A stretch of 64,000 nucleotides of DNA from Strigamia acuminata (GCA_949358305.1 CASHSZ010000126.1:123009-187008); one strand, 5' to 3'; counted from the stretch's first letter, positions 29,830 through 38,889 are shown. Notes: generated by a model not told the origin, from the sequence alone. Made by a program: numbers and translations.

Positions 29830-31152
29830 TTAATATAACACTTCGATTTTGCCTTTGTCCAATTTCATATTCATCAACCTGTCACCTATTATCAAAGCGT
29901 AGGCTTTAGTATTGGCCGGGACTGCCGTTTCAAATTTCATTTTTATTTGCACGTCAATTATGCCGGTTTTCAGCCTCTCGCTCTGTTTTGAGCAATCGAT
30001 CACGATCAGCGGATACAGTTTCGCATAATCCCACGCGTTGAACATTATATCGGATGCGCCGTAATAATCTTTCCTAAATTGGATGCATGATTCCAGAAAC
30101 CTACTGAAATTACTATTTTCAAAGTTCTCATTCGAGTCTAAATAGGGGTACCGCTCGGAGTTCAGGAACGCATGAACTTCGTTGACTTTAACGGTGTCGA
30201 ATATCGCCGTATTTTTGGTTTGGTCGTTTCTTTTATCGGTCTGAAATCCGACGATGATGTACCGCGGTTTCTCGGAAGTGCTGGTGGTTACCACTCGCCA
30301 GGCATGCTCCGTGGTTTGGGGCAAGTCCGACATTTCGAACGACCAATGGCGGAACGCTAATGGAATATTCACGCCTCTATCCATGGCTGCGAGCAGTCGA
30401 CTCTTTTGCACATCGGATGGAATAACGTGCGGCATCAACCAATATAGTTGTTGGAGAACTATTTTACCTTCGGGTATGGCTTGCGCGGCTCCAGCCACAG
30501 TTTTGGTCGCGGCTTTAAAAATGGCATCATCGTTGTGCGTTCTCATCAAAGTTAAAACTTGTTTGGCTCCGTAAATGACTTTGTTATAGTCTTCAAAAAA
30601 TCCCATCAGATGGGTCAGTGGCACTAACAACGAAAAGGTGCCGTGCTTTTTAGGCAGCAAGTTGTATAACCTGCGCCGTTCCTCAAATCCGGGATTGTCG
30701 AGATCCACTGATTTGCCGGACTTGTGGTCGGGTAACCAGCCCATATTTTCGATCGCGTTTTGGCGATTGTGATACGACAAAGCGCCTTTCATAGTGGTGG
30801 CATAGCCTGGATAATTAATCTCGTCGATTAGTTTATCACCGATGTGATATTTCAGGTTGCTGAAGAGAAAAGGCATGAAATTATTCACTAGCGTTGCTGC
30901 ATCATCGGTGTCTTTTCCCTCCGACGCATATTCCGTTCCATCATTCTTTGTCAACTGCCCCGTTACGCATACGTAACTTTTATGGGGGTGTGTCCAGATA
31001 TCTTCGTTCTGTATGATTAGTCGAATTTCAGAGTTCACGTTATTCAAATTTGTCCCAATAATCGGGTGATACTCGTGATATCTGTATGCATTTACAGATT
31101 CGTCGATGACGAACGGTTGTTCGACGTCTAAATAATTTTCGGCGACTTGCAT
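29830..31152 (-). CDS. Putative major capsid protein (hexon-like)
   Basis: The 440-residue protein begins at a clear ATG (31152) and has no transmembrane segment. Its length, place in the morphogenesis block and motifs (an early Y-R-Y-H-E-Y-H-P-I, a central F-S-L-L-V-P-L-T-H-L-M-G-F-F, and R-H-W-S-F-E-M) fit the insect Polinton protein identified in the literature as the double jelly-roll major capsid protein. It would build the icosahedral shell together with the penton protein. I cannot verify the fold by eye. The reading frame is uninterrupted. Confidence 0.7.
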   Translation of the reverse strand: MQVAENYLDVEQPFVIDESVNAYRYHEYHPIIGTNLNNVNSEIRLIIQNEDIWTHPHKSYVCVTGQLTKNDGTEYASEGKDTDDAATLVNNFMPFLFSNLKYHIGDKLIDEINYPGYATTMKGALSYHNRQNAIENMGWLPDHKSGKSVDLDNPGFEERRRLYNLLPKKHGTFSLLVPLTHLMGFFEDYNKVIYGAKQVLTLMRTHNDDAIFKAATKTVAGAAQAIPEGKIVLQQLYWLMPHVIPSDVQKSRLLAAMDRGVNIPLAFRHWSFEMSDLPQTTEHAWRVVTTSTSEKPRYIIVGFQTDKRNDQTKNTAIFDTVKVNEVHAFLNSERYPYLDSNENFENSNFSRFLESCIQFRKDYYGASDIMFNAWDYAKLYPLIVIDCSKQSERLKTGIIDVQIKMKFETAVPANTKAYALIIGDRLMNMKLDKGKIEVLY

Positions 31153-31372
31153 GGTTGCTATTTTTTAATTACGAAATATATATATATATAGAAATATACA
31201 AATATACAATTACAAGTGATTTATTTATTTGTAAATATTTAATAGAAAATGTTAAATGTGTATTTCAATTCATTTACAAGTAATTTAATTCATTTACAAG
31301 TAATTCATTTATTTGTAAATATTTAATAGAAAATATTAAATGTGTAATTCAATTCATTTACAAGTAATTCAT
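31153..31372. repeat. AT-rich spacer with short direct repeats
   Basis: TTTACAAGTAATTCATTTA-like segments repeat near 31270, 31295 and 31357, interleaved with AAATATTTAATAGAAAAT. No gene is visible here. It separates two groups of minus-strand genes and may hold a promoter for the capsid gene. Confidence 0.5.
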
Positions 31373-31528
31373 TTAAAAAGAGTTTATGTAATCTTTATTA
31401 TCGGGACGAAGTGAAGCTACTTTCATTTCCACATTGCCACCGCCTCTCATAGCCGGCTCTATTGTAGGCTTCTCTTTTGCGACGACATAATGTGTCGTAA
31501 TATTTTTTTTCTTAAATATAATCGGCAT
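31373..31528 (-). CDS. Small basic protein, 51 aa, of the Polinton
   Basis: An ATG at 31528 opens 51 codons ending TAA at 31373, in the gap between the putative penton and capsid genes. The peptide is basic at the start (M-P-I-I-F-K-K-K) and contains M-R-G-G-G-N near its middle. The start lies 10 nt after the penton stop, matching the tight packing of neighbouring genes. No family is recognised. The spacing and absence of other coding here make it a likely gene. Confidence 0.5.
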   Translation of the reverse strand: MPIIFKKKNITTHYVVAKEKPTIEPAMRGGGNVEMKVASLRPDNKDYINSF

Positions 31529-31537
31529 CTTATTTTT

Positions 31538-32269
31538 TTAAACTGACGTTTTTCTTCTCAAATGGAACCGCGCGGTAAAAACTTCCCCTCTGAGATCGAT
31601 GGGTTTACTATCTTGATCGGTCAACCATATTCTGACTTCGTGAATTTTGGATTGATTTTTTACCGGCAAGTACAGTATGTTATTCGGCATTTCGACTATT
31701 TTGAAACCGGCCGGAACGTTCGGAAAAAATGCGTAAATAATCGGAGATGCTTCGCCGTTCAAGTACGAATCGGTAATTAAATCGCAGTGCACTAGTATGG
31801 TGTTTATGTGGAAAATGTTAACAGGATTGACCGACTCGCTGGTTCCAGCCGTATATTCACGTTTTTCAAATCCAAATAAATGAGCCATGTTATTCTCATG
31901 CCTGAAATCTACGGCATATTCCATTTGACTTATTGTCAACGTCGTGGATAAAGTGTTAATATTCTCTTTTATGTCGATGAACGGTAGATCACTGTTTTGG
32001 TCCCAATGTCCTCTCGCTTTCATCTCGGTATGTAATCGAGCGATAATGTCGACGAGTTCGTAACTACCAGGTGGGAAAGTAATGATGAGCGATGTTTTTG
32101 TTTTATCGATCGAATACACGAATACGTTGTTATTCTCGGTGATATTTGGCATTGAATTAAAAGTCTCCAGACTCACTAATCCCAATTCAAATTCATCCTC
32201 GCCCAGTAATAAAGGCGACGAGAATGTGGTGAGAAAATCAGTCTTTGTGCTACTCAATACAATAGACAT
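31538..32269 (-). CDS. Putative penton (minor capsid) protein
   Basis: This 243-residue protein has its ATG at 32269 (M-S-I-V-L-S-S); an upstream TTG in frame is less likely. The C-terminal half has the run P-N-N-I-L-Y-L-P-V, then I-W-L-T-D-Q-D and D-L-R-G-E-V-F-T-A-R-F-H-L, recurrent features of the insect Polinton protein assigned as the single jelly-roll minor capsid or penton. It would occupy the fivefold vertices. It sits 10 nt from the preceding gene in the same block. Fold assignment is from family knowledge, not from visible catalytic motifs. Confidence 0.68.
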   Translation of the reverse strand: MSIVLSSTKTDFLTTFSSPLLLGEDEFELGLVSLETFNSMPNITENNNVFVYSIDKTKTSLIITFPPGSYELVDIIARLHTEMKARGHWDQNSDLPFIDIKENINTLSTTLTISQMEYAVDFRHENNMAHLFGFEKREYTAGTSESVNPVNIFHINTILVHCDLITDSYLNGEASPIIYAFFPNVPAGFKIVEMPNNILYLPVKNQSKIHEVRIWLTDQDSKPIDLRGEVFTARFHLRRKTSV

Positions 32270-32279
32270 GTTGTTTTTT

Positions 32280-33503
32280 TTAATTCGCGAGAATTTTCTT
32301 GCGCATGTTTTCAAACTTGGTTTTATCGAGGACTCTTTCCTCTTTTAGTTCCATAAGTATTTCTACAATTTCATTGTCGTGAGACTGGTTTCCAGCATCC
32401 CGTGATGCATGCAACAATCGCAGCCTGTCTATTAATTCGTCCGGGTTATTGTAATACTTGTAGTCTATGGAGTTGTATGGATGATACGTTTTCTTAACGC
32501 CTTTGCCAGCTTGGGGTGTGTTCTTGCCAGCTTGGGGTGTTGTCTTTGGACGATTTTTATACAGTTCCCAAATTCGTTTAACCACTGTCATATACTTTTC
32601 TCCTTTACTAGACTTTGGCATATTAGTTGCCGAATTGTTCTTTTTAAATAACCCTTGACTAGAAATGAGAATCCTACCGTAATCCACAAAATTTTGGTCT
32701 GTCATAGTTCCTTCAATCGGTGGAAGTTTTTGCATGAGGAGATGCATTAATGTTGGAGTTCGTGAATACTTTACGTTTTTCACAAGTATATGAGTTGGAA
32801 AGAATTTAACTTCTTCGACTCCTATTTTAAATTTTGAATCATACGGGTCATATCTAATTCCAAACACCGTATCTAAATGAGCCGCATTTTCGGCGTAATA
32901 TTTCAAGAACTCTTGCTGTACTGCGTTTTGCGATTCTTTGTCCGTCATTTTTAATTCGAGACTTCTTCTTATCTCTCGTTGATATTTTATATTTGGAAGC
33001 ACATGAGCAAATTGCCAATCATCATCATCATCATCATCTTCTACGAGGCTCGTCTCTCCCTCTCTTTGAAATGAAACATTTTCCTCTTCATTCCCATCAT
33101 CCCGGCCAAACTTAAGTCGAGGAGTTTCAATTTTACTCGAGGACAAGCTTTGGCGACTGAACTGCCTTTTTAAGGATGAACTTTCCCAAGGTAAGAGCGG
33201 TGATTCTAGATCCATTTCGTACTTTAAATTATTGGACTTACTTGTAATGGGTGTGAAAGATGACAACTCTCTTTTAATGGGAGTGGAAGGTGAGGATTTG
33301 AAAGTCGTAGGTGGTAGAGCAAGGGGTGGAGATAGTTGCTGCTGCTGCTGCGGCAGGCTATGCAATGCGGCAGTTACAGGTTTGAAGAATGCACCGAGCG
33401 CTTCATCTTCGGATCCTCTGTTTAACTTATCTTGCAGAAACTTTTTTTTCAAGCTCTGTTTTAATTTCTCGTAATTTCCACGCTGCTGTTTATTCATGTT
33501 CAT
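32280..33503 (-). CDS. Polinton conserved protein of unknown function (407 aa)
   Basis: The frame starts at ATG 33503 and overlaps the ATPase gene by 14 nt. The N-terminal half is low-complexity with Gln, Ser and Pro runs and an acidic Asp run (about residue 155). The C-terminal half is ordered. It includes H-I-L-V-K-N-V-K-Y and, near the end, D-E-L-I-D-R-L-R-L-L-H-A-S followed by H-D-N-E-I-V-E-I-L, a helical pair I recognise as recurrent in insect Polintons but without known function. A tandem TPQAGK(N/G) duplication is at about residues 326-341. It may link packaging and capsid, given its place between ATPase and penton genes. Confidence 0.7.
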   Translation of the reverse strand: MNMNKQQRGNYEKLKQSLKKKFLQDKLNRGSEDEALGAFFKPVTAALHSLPQQQQQLSPPLALPPTTFKSSPSTPIKRELSSFTPITSKSNNLKYEMDLESPLLPWESSSLKRQFSRQSLSSSKIETPRLKFGRDDGNEEENVSFQREGETSLVEDDDDDDDWQFAHVLPNIKYQREIRRSLELKMTDKESQNAVQQEFLKYYAENAAHLDTVFGIRYDPYDSKFKIGVEEVKFFPTHILVKNVKYSRTPTLMHLLMQKLPPIEGTMTDQNFVDYGRILISSQGLFKKNNSATNMPKSSKGEKYMTVVKRIWELYKNRPKTTPQAGKNTPQAGKGVKKTYHPYNSIDYKYYNNPDELIDRLRLLHASRDAGNQSHDNEIVEILMELKEERVLDKTKFENMRKKILAN

Positions 33504-34167
33504 TTTTTAAAAATGGGGAAAATTTATTTTTATATCTCCCGCTCGACATAGACTTGGTCTTGTCTATCGTGAGAAAGCCAAACGTATCATCGTCCCAACA
33601 CGACTTACACATGTCTCTGAATCGAACGTACGTCATGTCTGTTCCAACATGGTTGTCAAAAACGTGTTTCATGTTTCTTTCGTCTTGTCTGAACATGATT
33701 ATTAAATTGGCATTGTCTCTTATCACCTGTTTTGGGATCCGGCTATAAGTCTGACACAAGTAAAAAGAGTCTACGTTACTATGACGGCCCTGGGCAAAAT
33801 ATTTCTCAATATTATGTTGCTTGTCGGTCATCACATCGTCAAACACAAAAATAGACTTGTTCACAGTTTTATCAAAAAGTTGTTCGGGAGACGGCACATC
33901 TTCGTTGCTCGGGAAGAAATGAGCTACCTGTTCGCCCAATTCCGATTCTAGATCCTCGAACAACTCTCTTAACCGCTCGTATTTTGGTTGAAATAAAGTT
34001 TTAGAAAACACCATCAGCTTGTCAAATCGTAACCAGTGCAGGAAGTTTAGCAACAGATTCGTTTTCCCACATTCAGCCGGACCACACATGATGCATCTTA
34101 TGTTTTTCGGCAAAATTGACTTATCACATTTGTCCAAACGCCCCGTGTCAAAATTTATGACATTCAT
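33490..34167 (-). CDS. FtsK/HerA-type DNA packaging ATPase
   Basis: This 225-residue ATPase would pump element DNA into capsids. Walker A is GPAECGKTN (residues about 29-37), Walker B is S-I-F-V-F-D-D-V-M (about 109-117), and a conserved Q-T-Y-S-R-I-P sensor-like segment follows at about 138. Its size matches the A32/HerA-like ATPases of Polintons and related DNA viruses. The ATG at 34167 is at the divergence point with the plus-strand zinc-ribbon gene (34203), so 34168-34202 may hold a bidirectional promoter. Confidence 0.88.
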   Translation of the reverse strand: MNVINFDTGRLDKCDKSILPKNIRCIMCGPAECGKTNLLLNFLHWLRFDKLMVFSKTLFQPKYERLRELFEDLESELGEQVAHFFPSNEDVPSPEQLFDKTVNKSIFVFDDVMTDKQHNIEKYFAQGRHSNVDSFYLCQTYSRIPKQVIRDNANLIIMFRQDERNMKHVFDNHVGTDMTYVRFRDMCKSCWDDDTFGFLTIDKTKSMSSGRYKNKFSPFLKNEHE

Positions 34168-34202
34168 TTTTTATATTCCCGTAATAAAAAAAGAAGACAA
34201 AC

Positions 34203-34367
34203 ATGTTTTGCGTTAAATGCAAAAAGTCTACTCCTACCGGCACGTTGGAAATGGGTGTCACTAAGAACAACAGAGCCTACAAAAGAGGCAAATGCTTGGC
34301 ATGCGGGACCTTGAAATATCAGTTCATAAAAAAAAAAAATCTCCAGCAACCGGAAAAGGACTTTTGA
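34203..34367 (+). CDS. Zinc-ribbon N-terminal piece (0 frame)
   Basis: The ATG at 34203 begins a short basic protein with two CXXC pairs (C-V-K-C and C-L-A-C) about 25 residues apart, a zinc ribbon. After an A12 run (34328-34339) the zero frame stops at 34365-34367. The -1 frame instead continues into the PLA2-like domain. In related Polintons I recall these two parts as one protein, so this is probably the N-terminus of a frameshifted product. A homopolymer indel or assembly error is an equal alternative. Confidence 0.6.
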   Translation: MFCVKCKKSTPTGTLEMGVTKNNRAYKRGKCLACGTLKYQFIKKKNLQQPEKDF

Positions 34368-34693
34368 ATAAACTAATCAATAAATTACCGGTAGAAATGC
34401 ATATCCCCGGGTACAACTATTGCGGCCCGGGCACAAAATTAGATAAACGTCTAACAAGAGGTGATAAAGGCATAAACCCATTGGATGAAGCGTGCAAACT
34501 GCACGACATTGCTTACATAAATGAGAATTTAGAAGCCAGACACGAAGCAGACAGAAAGTTGGTCGAAGCGTGCGTTTTAATCATCTCCGATCCAACAGTC
34601 AGTTTAAGCACAAAATTAGCCGCCAAAGCAATCAAAGCAACGTTCAATACCAAACTTAAACTGGGAATGGGACTAAAAAAAAAAAAAAAAAAA
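34328..34693 (+). CDS. Phospholipase A2-like domain (parvovirus VP1u type), -1 frame
   Basis: Reading the -1 frame from the A12 run gives a domain with Y-C-G-P-G-T (calcium loop) and D-E-A-C-K-L-H-D-I-A-Y (catalytic His-Asp), the motif pair of viral PLA2 domains known in parvoviruses and adintoviruses. Such domains help particles cross membranes during entry. No ATG upstream of the calcium loop fits this frame, supporting fusion with the zinc ribbon by -1 slippage. At its end the frame enters an A20 run (34675-34694) that joins it, in frame, to the integrase gene. Confidence 0.7.
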
Positions 34694-35647
34694 ATGCCCG
34701 TCATAGAACAACTGGTATCTGAATTACATAAGCCGGCACGTAGGCATTACGTCAGACGTCCGGTCGTATCTTTTGCAATCAACGACTTATGGCAGATCGA
34801 TTTAGTCGAATTGATACCTTTTTCCCGTGTAAACAAAGGTTATAAATACTTATTAACGGTTATAGATGCGTTCTCTAAATATGCGTATGCGGTTCCCATC
34901 AAATCAAAGACTGGCAAAGACGTAACCGCTGCATTTGAAAAGGTGCTCGTCAAAGCGGGGAATAAGGGGCCGGTCAACATGGCATCCGATTGGGGGAAAG
35001 AATTCTACAATTCCCATTTCAAGGCACTGGTCAAAAAGTTCAACATCAACCATTTTTCCACACACTCGCCGTTGAAAGCGAGCATGGTTGAGCGGTTCAA
35101 CCGTACACTCAAAGAGCGCATGTACAGGCATTTTACTTTGAAAGGTTCGAGGAATTGGATTACTATCTTACCCCAATTGATGACCCGTTATAACTCTTCG
35201 GTTCACCGTACGACCAACATGAAACCCAAAGATGTGACTCCCAAACATGAAAAGGCGCTCAGACTAAAATTACTTCCCGAACCGGCAACGTCCAAGCCTA
35301 AATTCAAAGTTGGTGACCGAGTGCGTATTTCCAAATCCAAATCCATATTTGACAAAGGGTTTTTGCAAAATTGGACTAATGAAATCTTTACAATTGATAA
35401 AGTGGACACGTCGTACGAACCTCCAATTTTCAAATTGAAAGACAGTCTGGGAGAATCGATCGAAGGTTCCTTTTACCGTGAAGAACTCCAAAAAACTGAA
35501 ACCAGGGTAGATGATCCCTACTTGATCGAGAAAGTCATTAGAAAAAAGAAAAACAGCGATGGATCATGGAAGTACCTAGTGAAATGGGTCGGCTACGATC
35601 AGAAGCATAATTCATGGGTGGATGATCTCATCGACATTAAAAAATGA
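34694..35647 (+). CDS. int: Retroviral-type integrase with chromodomain
   Basis: The ATG at 34694 is the last A of an A20 run, and 317 residues follow. The rve core has Q-I-D-L-V-E (first Asp), S-D-W-G-K-E-F (second Asp) and M-V-E-R-F-N-R-T (Glu), so the DDE triad is complete. An SH3-like region (K-F-K-V-G-D-R-V-R-I) and a C-terminal chromodomain (Y-L-I-E-K-V-I, Y-L-V-K-W-V-G-Y, N-S-W-V-D) follow. It inserts the element and makes the 6-bp duplication. The chromodomain may steer it to histone marks. The frame upstream is continuous with the PLA2-like domain, so a fused product cannot be excluded. The stop overlaps the next start (ATGA). Confidence 0.9.
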   Translation: MPVIEQLVSELHKPARRHYVRRPVVSFAINDLWQIDLVELIPFSRVNKGYKYLLTVIDAFSKYAYAVPIKSKTGKDVTAAFEKVLVKAGNKGPVNMASDWGKEFYNSHFKALVKKFNINHFSTHSPLKASMVERFNRTLKERMYRHFTLKGSRNWITILPQLMTRYNSSVHRTTNMKPKDVTPKHEKALRLKLLPEPATSKPKFKVGDRVRISKSKSIFDKGFLQNWTNEIFTIDKVDTSYEPPIFKLKDSLGESIEGSFYREELQKTETRVDDPYLIEKVIRKKKNSDGSWKYLVKWVGYDQKHNSWVDDLIDIKK

Positions 35648-36063
35648 ATAACGTGGAAATTTACAACTGGGCAAAGAACAAACTACGTATCGCCCACTTC
35701 AACAACGTGTTGCCCATCGATTGCCTGAAACCGCTTGCGAATCACCGGAGCAAGAATGAAAGCTTCGTCATCAATTTAGACCCATCGACGGGTGGCGGTA
35801 CACATTGGGTGAGCTTGTATCTTTACAACGACAGAGGCATATACTTTGATAATTTGGGAAACGTTCCACCTAAAGAGATCATAGATTTCGTCGGAAGAGA
35901 CGTTACCCTAGATTATGCTACAAAAGAAGTGTATTCGTTAACAAAAGAGGATTCTTGCGGGATGTTTTGTCTCTTTGCGCTCTATTTAGCCGCCAATCTT
36001 AATCTCAGGCAGAATACAATCATTAAAATCATCCGAGGAATGAATAATCTGGAGTTGTTGTAA
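35644..36063 (+). CDS. Second adenain-like cysteine protease
   Basis: The 139-residue product shows F-V-I-N-L-D, G-T-H-W-V-S-L-Y (His), Y-F-D-N-L-G-N-V-P-P (acidic residue) and S-C-G-M-F-C-L-F (Cys). This is the same order and spacing as in adenovirus-type proteases and in the minus-strand copy at 28957. It differs widely from that copy in sequence. The ATG overlaps the integrase stop, so the two are probably on one transcript. Both proteases keep the triad. One may mature capsids while the other acts on host or integrase-side substrates, but that is a guess. Confidence 0.8.
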   Translation: MNNVEIYNWAKNKLRIAHFNNVLPIDCLKPLANHRSKNESFVINLDPSTGGGTHWVSLYLYNDRGIYFDNLGNVPPKEIIDFVGRDVTLDYATKEVYSLTKEDSCGMFCLFALYLAANLNLRQNTIIKIIRGMNNLELL

Positions 36064-36300
36064 AGTAAACCCAATATCTGTTTTTTAACAAAAACGTGAA
36101 ATAATTTAAGAAATTAAAACAAATCTAATTTTGAAATTAACGAAGATTCGCACGAAATCATGCCGGGGAGAGTATAAACATGTACGGGTGTGTATTCCAG
36201 TCCGTGTCAAATCAAAAATATAACCGTAACAAAAATTTTCTATATATAAAAAAGCAACATTTCTCTATTACATACAACCTGAGAAAGAAAAGAATTAAAA

Positions 36301-36581
36301 TGTATCTTTTTCAACTCCAACAGAGTAAAACCACCGACGAAAGGAAGGTCATTTTGAAACATTTATCCTTATTTTTATTGGTCCATTATGGCGGCTCAAT
36401 TGAAGAGAGAACTGATTCGTTACTTTTGTGGCGACCGGCATTTCAGATTAAAATCCAAACCCTGCTGGAAAAACTTGGAAGATTTTCCAGTGAGAATATC
36501 GAAAACGTCAAATACGTACATGACAATGTAACTATTGCCGAAATCCAGGAATTGGCTGAAATAACCCATTTATTTGGCTAA
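36301..36581 (+). CDS. Hypothetical protein, 93 aa, in the Polinton
   Basis: An ATG at 36301 opens 93 codons. An in-frame ATG at 36181 (with an upstream stretch to 36180) is also possible, but that region is AT-rich with atypical residues. The predicted product is helical, with L-F-L-L-V-H-Y-G and a K-I-Q-T-L-L-E-K-L segment and an acidic tail. No family is recognised. It lies 237 bp after the second protease on the same strand, where accessory genes of Polintons often sit. Confidence 0.4.
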
Positions 36582-36990
36582 ATGCTATTATATATAATGC
36601 AACATTATGTAATTAATTAATTAATTAATTAATTATTACAAGTTTTTAAAATAATAGTTATATTGTTAATTTTACTGTTTTACTCTTAATAAAGAAATAG
36701 TCTTTCGATTAATTGGGTGTAATTACGAATTATATTTCACATATTAAATCTGGAAATAAAAAATGAATATATGAATAAACACCTGATTTAATTCAAAACA
36801 CGTGACCATGTAATTATATTAAAGCAGCGTGACTCATCCGGCAATGCATAATAAATAAATAAATTTTTAAAAATATAAATAAAATTGCTTTTAATTAAAT
36901 TTTCAATTAAAAATAAATTAAAAATATAGTATGTAAACATCATTTTAATTAATTTTCAATTAAAAATAAATTATTTCTCAGCTGAATAAC
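36582..36990. other. AT-rich spacer in the Polinton
   Basis: The sequence is over 75 percent A+T, with an (AATT)n run near 36610-36640 and two similar TTTTAATTAATTTTCAATTA-like stretches near 36890 and 36942. No gene is seen. Confidence 0.5.
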
Positions 36991-37284
36991 ATGGATTTTT
37001 TTTGTGCAACTTATGAAAAAAGTGAGAAAATATTACTGCAAATAATCTTTGAACTTATAAGTAGATGGGGGGCTGAAATTACAGATATAAATAATTTTGC
37101 ATTTGTATTTCGCATTGATGGACAATTTCCTGAACTAAGCAAAATAATAAGAAGAAGAGCAAGAATAATACATGATTCTCTCAACTCAGAAACAAGAGTA
37201 CACATAAAGCAGTTGTATCAAATTATTCCGGGCAAGAAAATTAAGGATATAGATTTTTTTGCTGAAGAGGAGGAATGTTTATAA
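36991..37284 (+). CDS. Hypothetical protein, 97 aa, in the Polinton
   Basis: The ATG at 36991 leads to a 97-residue frame in an otherwise AT-rich, stop-dense region. The product looks helical, with an aromatic stretch (F-A-F-V-F-R-I-D-G), a basic R-R-R-A-R segment and an acidic end (E-E-E-E). I recognise no family. It is the last plausible gene before the right-hand non-coding end. Confidence 0.4.
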   Translation: MDFFCATYEKSEKILLQIIFELISRWGAEITDINNFAFVFRIDGQFPELSKIIRRRARIIHDSLNSETRVHIKQLYQIIPGKKIKDIDFFAEEEECL

Positions 37285-37404
37285 AAATGGAGTTTTATGA
37301 ACATACTAGAGCATTCTTACGCCATTCATTTAACAGTGTCTTGTTTAATTGTGACGCATGCAATCATTGCAGTGCCCCCCCTGTTCTGCTAACTCGTTTG
37401 TCAA

Positions 37405-37436
<32 letters not shown>

Positions 37437-37684
37437 GAAAAACAAATAAAAATGTGTAAAAGACCTTTTAATTAAAAGCTGAATAAAATTATTTTTCTTT
37501 TACAATTTATTATTCATTTATTTCTGGTTGAGTCACTTTGAAAACCTGTATTTTTTACTGACCACATTTAAAAAAAAAAAATCTCTAAAGGTTATTTTTG
37601 TTTTTAAAGAGTAAAAGCCTTCGGGAGAAATTTAATTGCTGGTGAGGAAAAAATATTTTCATTCGACTGTTTGCCATTTTTTCA
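37285..37684. other. Non-coding right part of the Polinton with an A28 run
   Basis: No gene is visible. A homopolymer of 28 A lies at 37408-37435. The rest is AT-rich and leads into the left arm of a long inverted repeat. Confidence 0.5.
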
Positions 37685-38636
37685 CTTATGCATTTATATT
37701 TGCATTTATTTCTTATTTCATGTTTTCTGCATTTATATTTGCAATTTAACATTTAAACAATTTTCTGAAAATAAAAAGATTTTTTAATAAAACAGTCAAT
37801 TAAAGAAAAATGTTTAATAGAAAATGTAAAAAATGTAATTCAATTCATTTTAAATAAATGTATTAAATCATTTTAAATAAAAAGAATTAAATTAATTTGA
37901 ATTTAAAATTCTTTTAATACATTTAAAAAATTACAAATTATCACCGGCTGAAAAAAACAAGGAACAAAGAACAAGGAAGTAGGTTGACGAGGCAAAACCA
38001 GTTCTTTGTAAATGAATTGAATAAATGTATTAAATGTATTAAATGTATTAAATGTATTAAATTAAATTGAATTTAATTCTTTTTTTATTTAAAATTATTT
38101 AATACATTTATTTGAAATGAATTGAATTACATATTTTACATTTTTTTCAATATTGACTTTTTTTTTTTTTAAATTTAAAATTGTTATTTAAAATTGTTTC
38201 AATGTTAAATTGATTTAATGTTAAATTGCAAATATAGAAGCAGGAAACATAAAATAAGAAATAATTTAATTTAATACATTTATTACATTTAATACATTTA
38301 TTCAATTCATTTACAAAGAACTGGTTTGCCTCGTCGACCTACTTCCTTGTTCTTTGTTCCTTGTTTTTCAGCCGGTGATAATTTGTAATTTTTTAAATGT
38401 ATTAAAAGAATTTTAAATTCAAATTAATTTAATTCTTTTTATTTAAAATGATTTAATACATTTATTTAAAATGAATTGAATTACATTTTTTACATTTTCT
38501 ATTAAACATTTTTCTTTAATTGACTGTTTTATTAAAAAATCTTTTTATTTTTTCAGAAAATTGATTAAATGTTAAATTGCAAATATAAATGCAGAAAACA
38601 TGAAATAAGAAATAAATGCAAATGTAAATGCATAAG
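37685..38636. repeat. Long imperfect palindrome (~950 bp) in the Polinton
   Basis: Two arms of roughly 380 bp (37685 to about 38065 and about 38255-38636) are near-perfect reverse complements around 38160. Landmarks are CTTATGCATTTATATTTGC against its complement at the far end, and TCACCGGCTG (37941-37950) against CAGCCGGTGA (38369-38378). The centre is AT-rich with a T run. It could form a cruciform, and is either a foldback insertion or a duplicated-inverted end. Confidence 0.85.
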
Positions 38637-38640
38637 TAAG

Positions 38641-38889
38641 AGAACAAAGAAGCGTAGAACATAGAAAATAAAGCGAAGCGTGGAACATAGAAAATAAAGC
38701 GAAGCGTGGAACATAGAAAATAAAGCGAAGCGTGGAACATAGAAAATAAAGCGAAGCGTGGAACATAGAAAATAAAGCGAAGCGTGGAACATAGAAAATA
38801 AAGCAAAGCGTGGAACATAGAAAATAAAGCGAAGCGTGGAACATAGAAAATAAAGCGAAGCGTGGAACATAGAAAATAAAGCGAAGCGT
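38641..38889. repeat. 26-bp tandem repeat (~9 units)
   Basis: Units contain GAAGCGTGGAACATAGAAAA followed by TAAAGC and are nearly identical; one unit has GCAAAGCG. The array begins directly after the palindrome. Because 26 is not a multiple of three and the unit lacks stops on the minus strand, it creates spurious open frames there. Confidence 0.9.

Noticed and set aside
37408-37435. A28 run as a retroposed poly-A tail
   Set aside because: No processed gene or SINE-like body could be identified in front of it, and no target duplication was seen.
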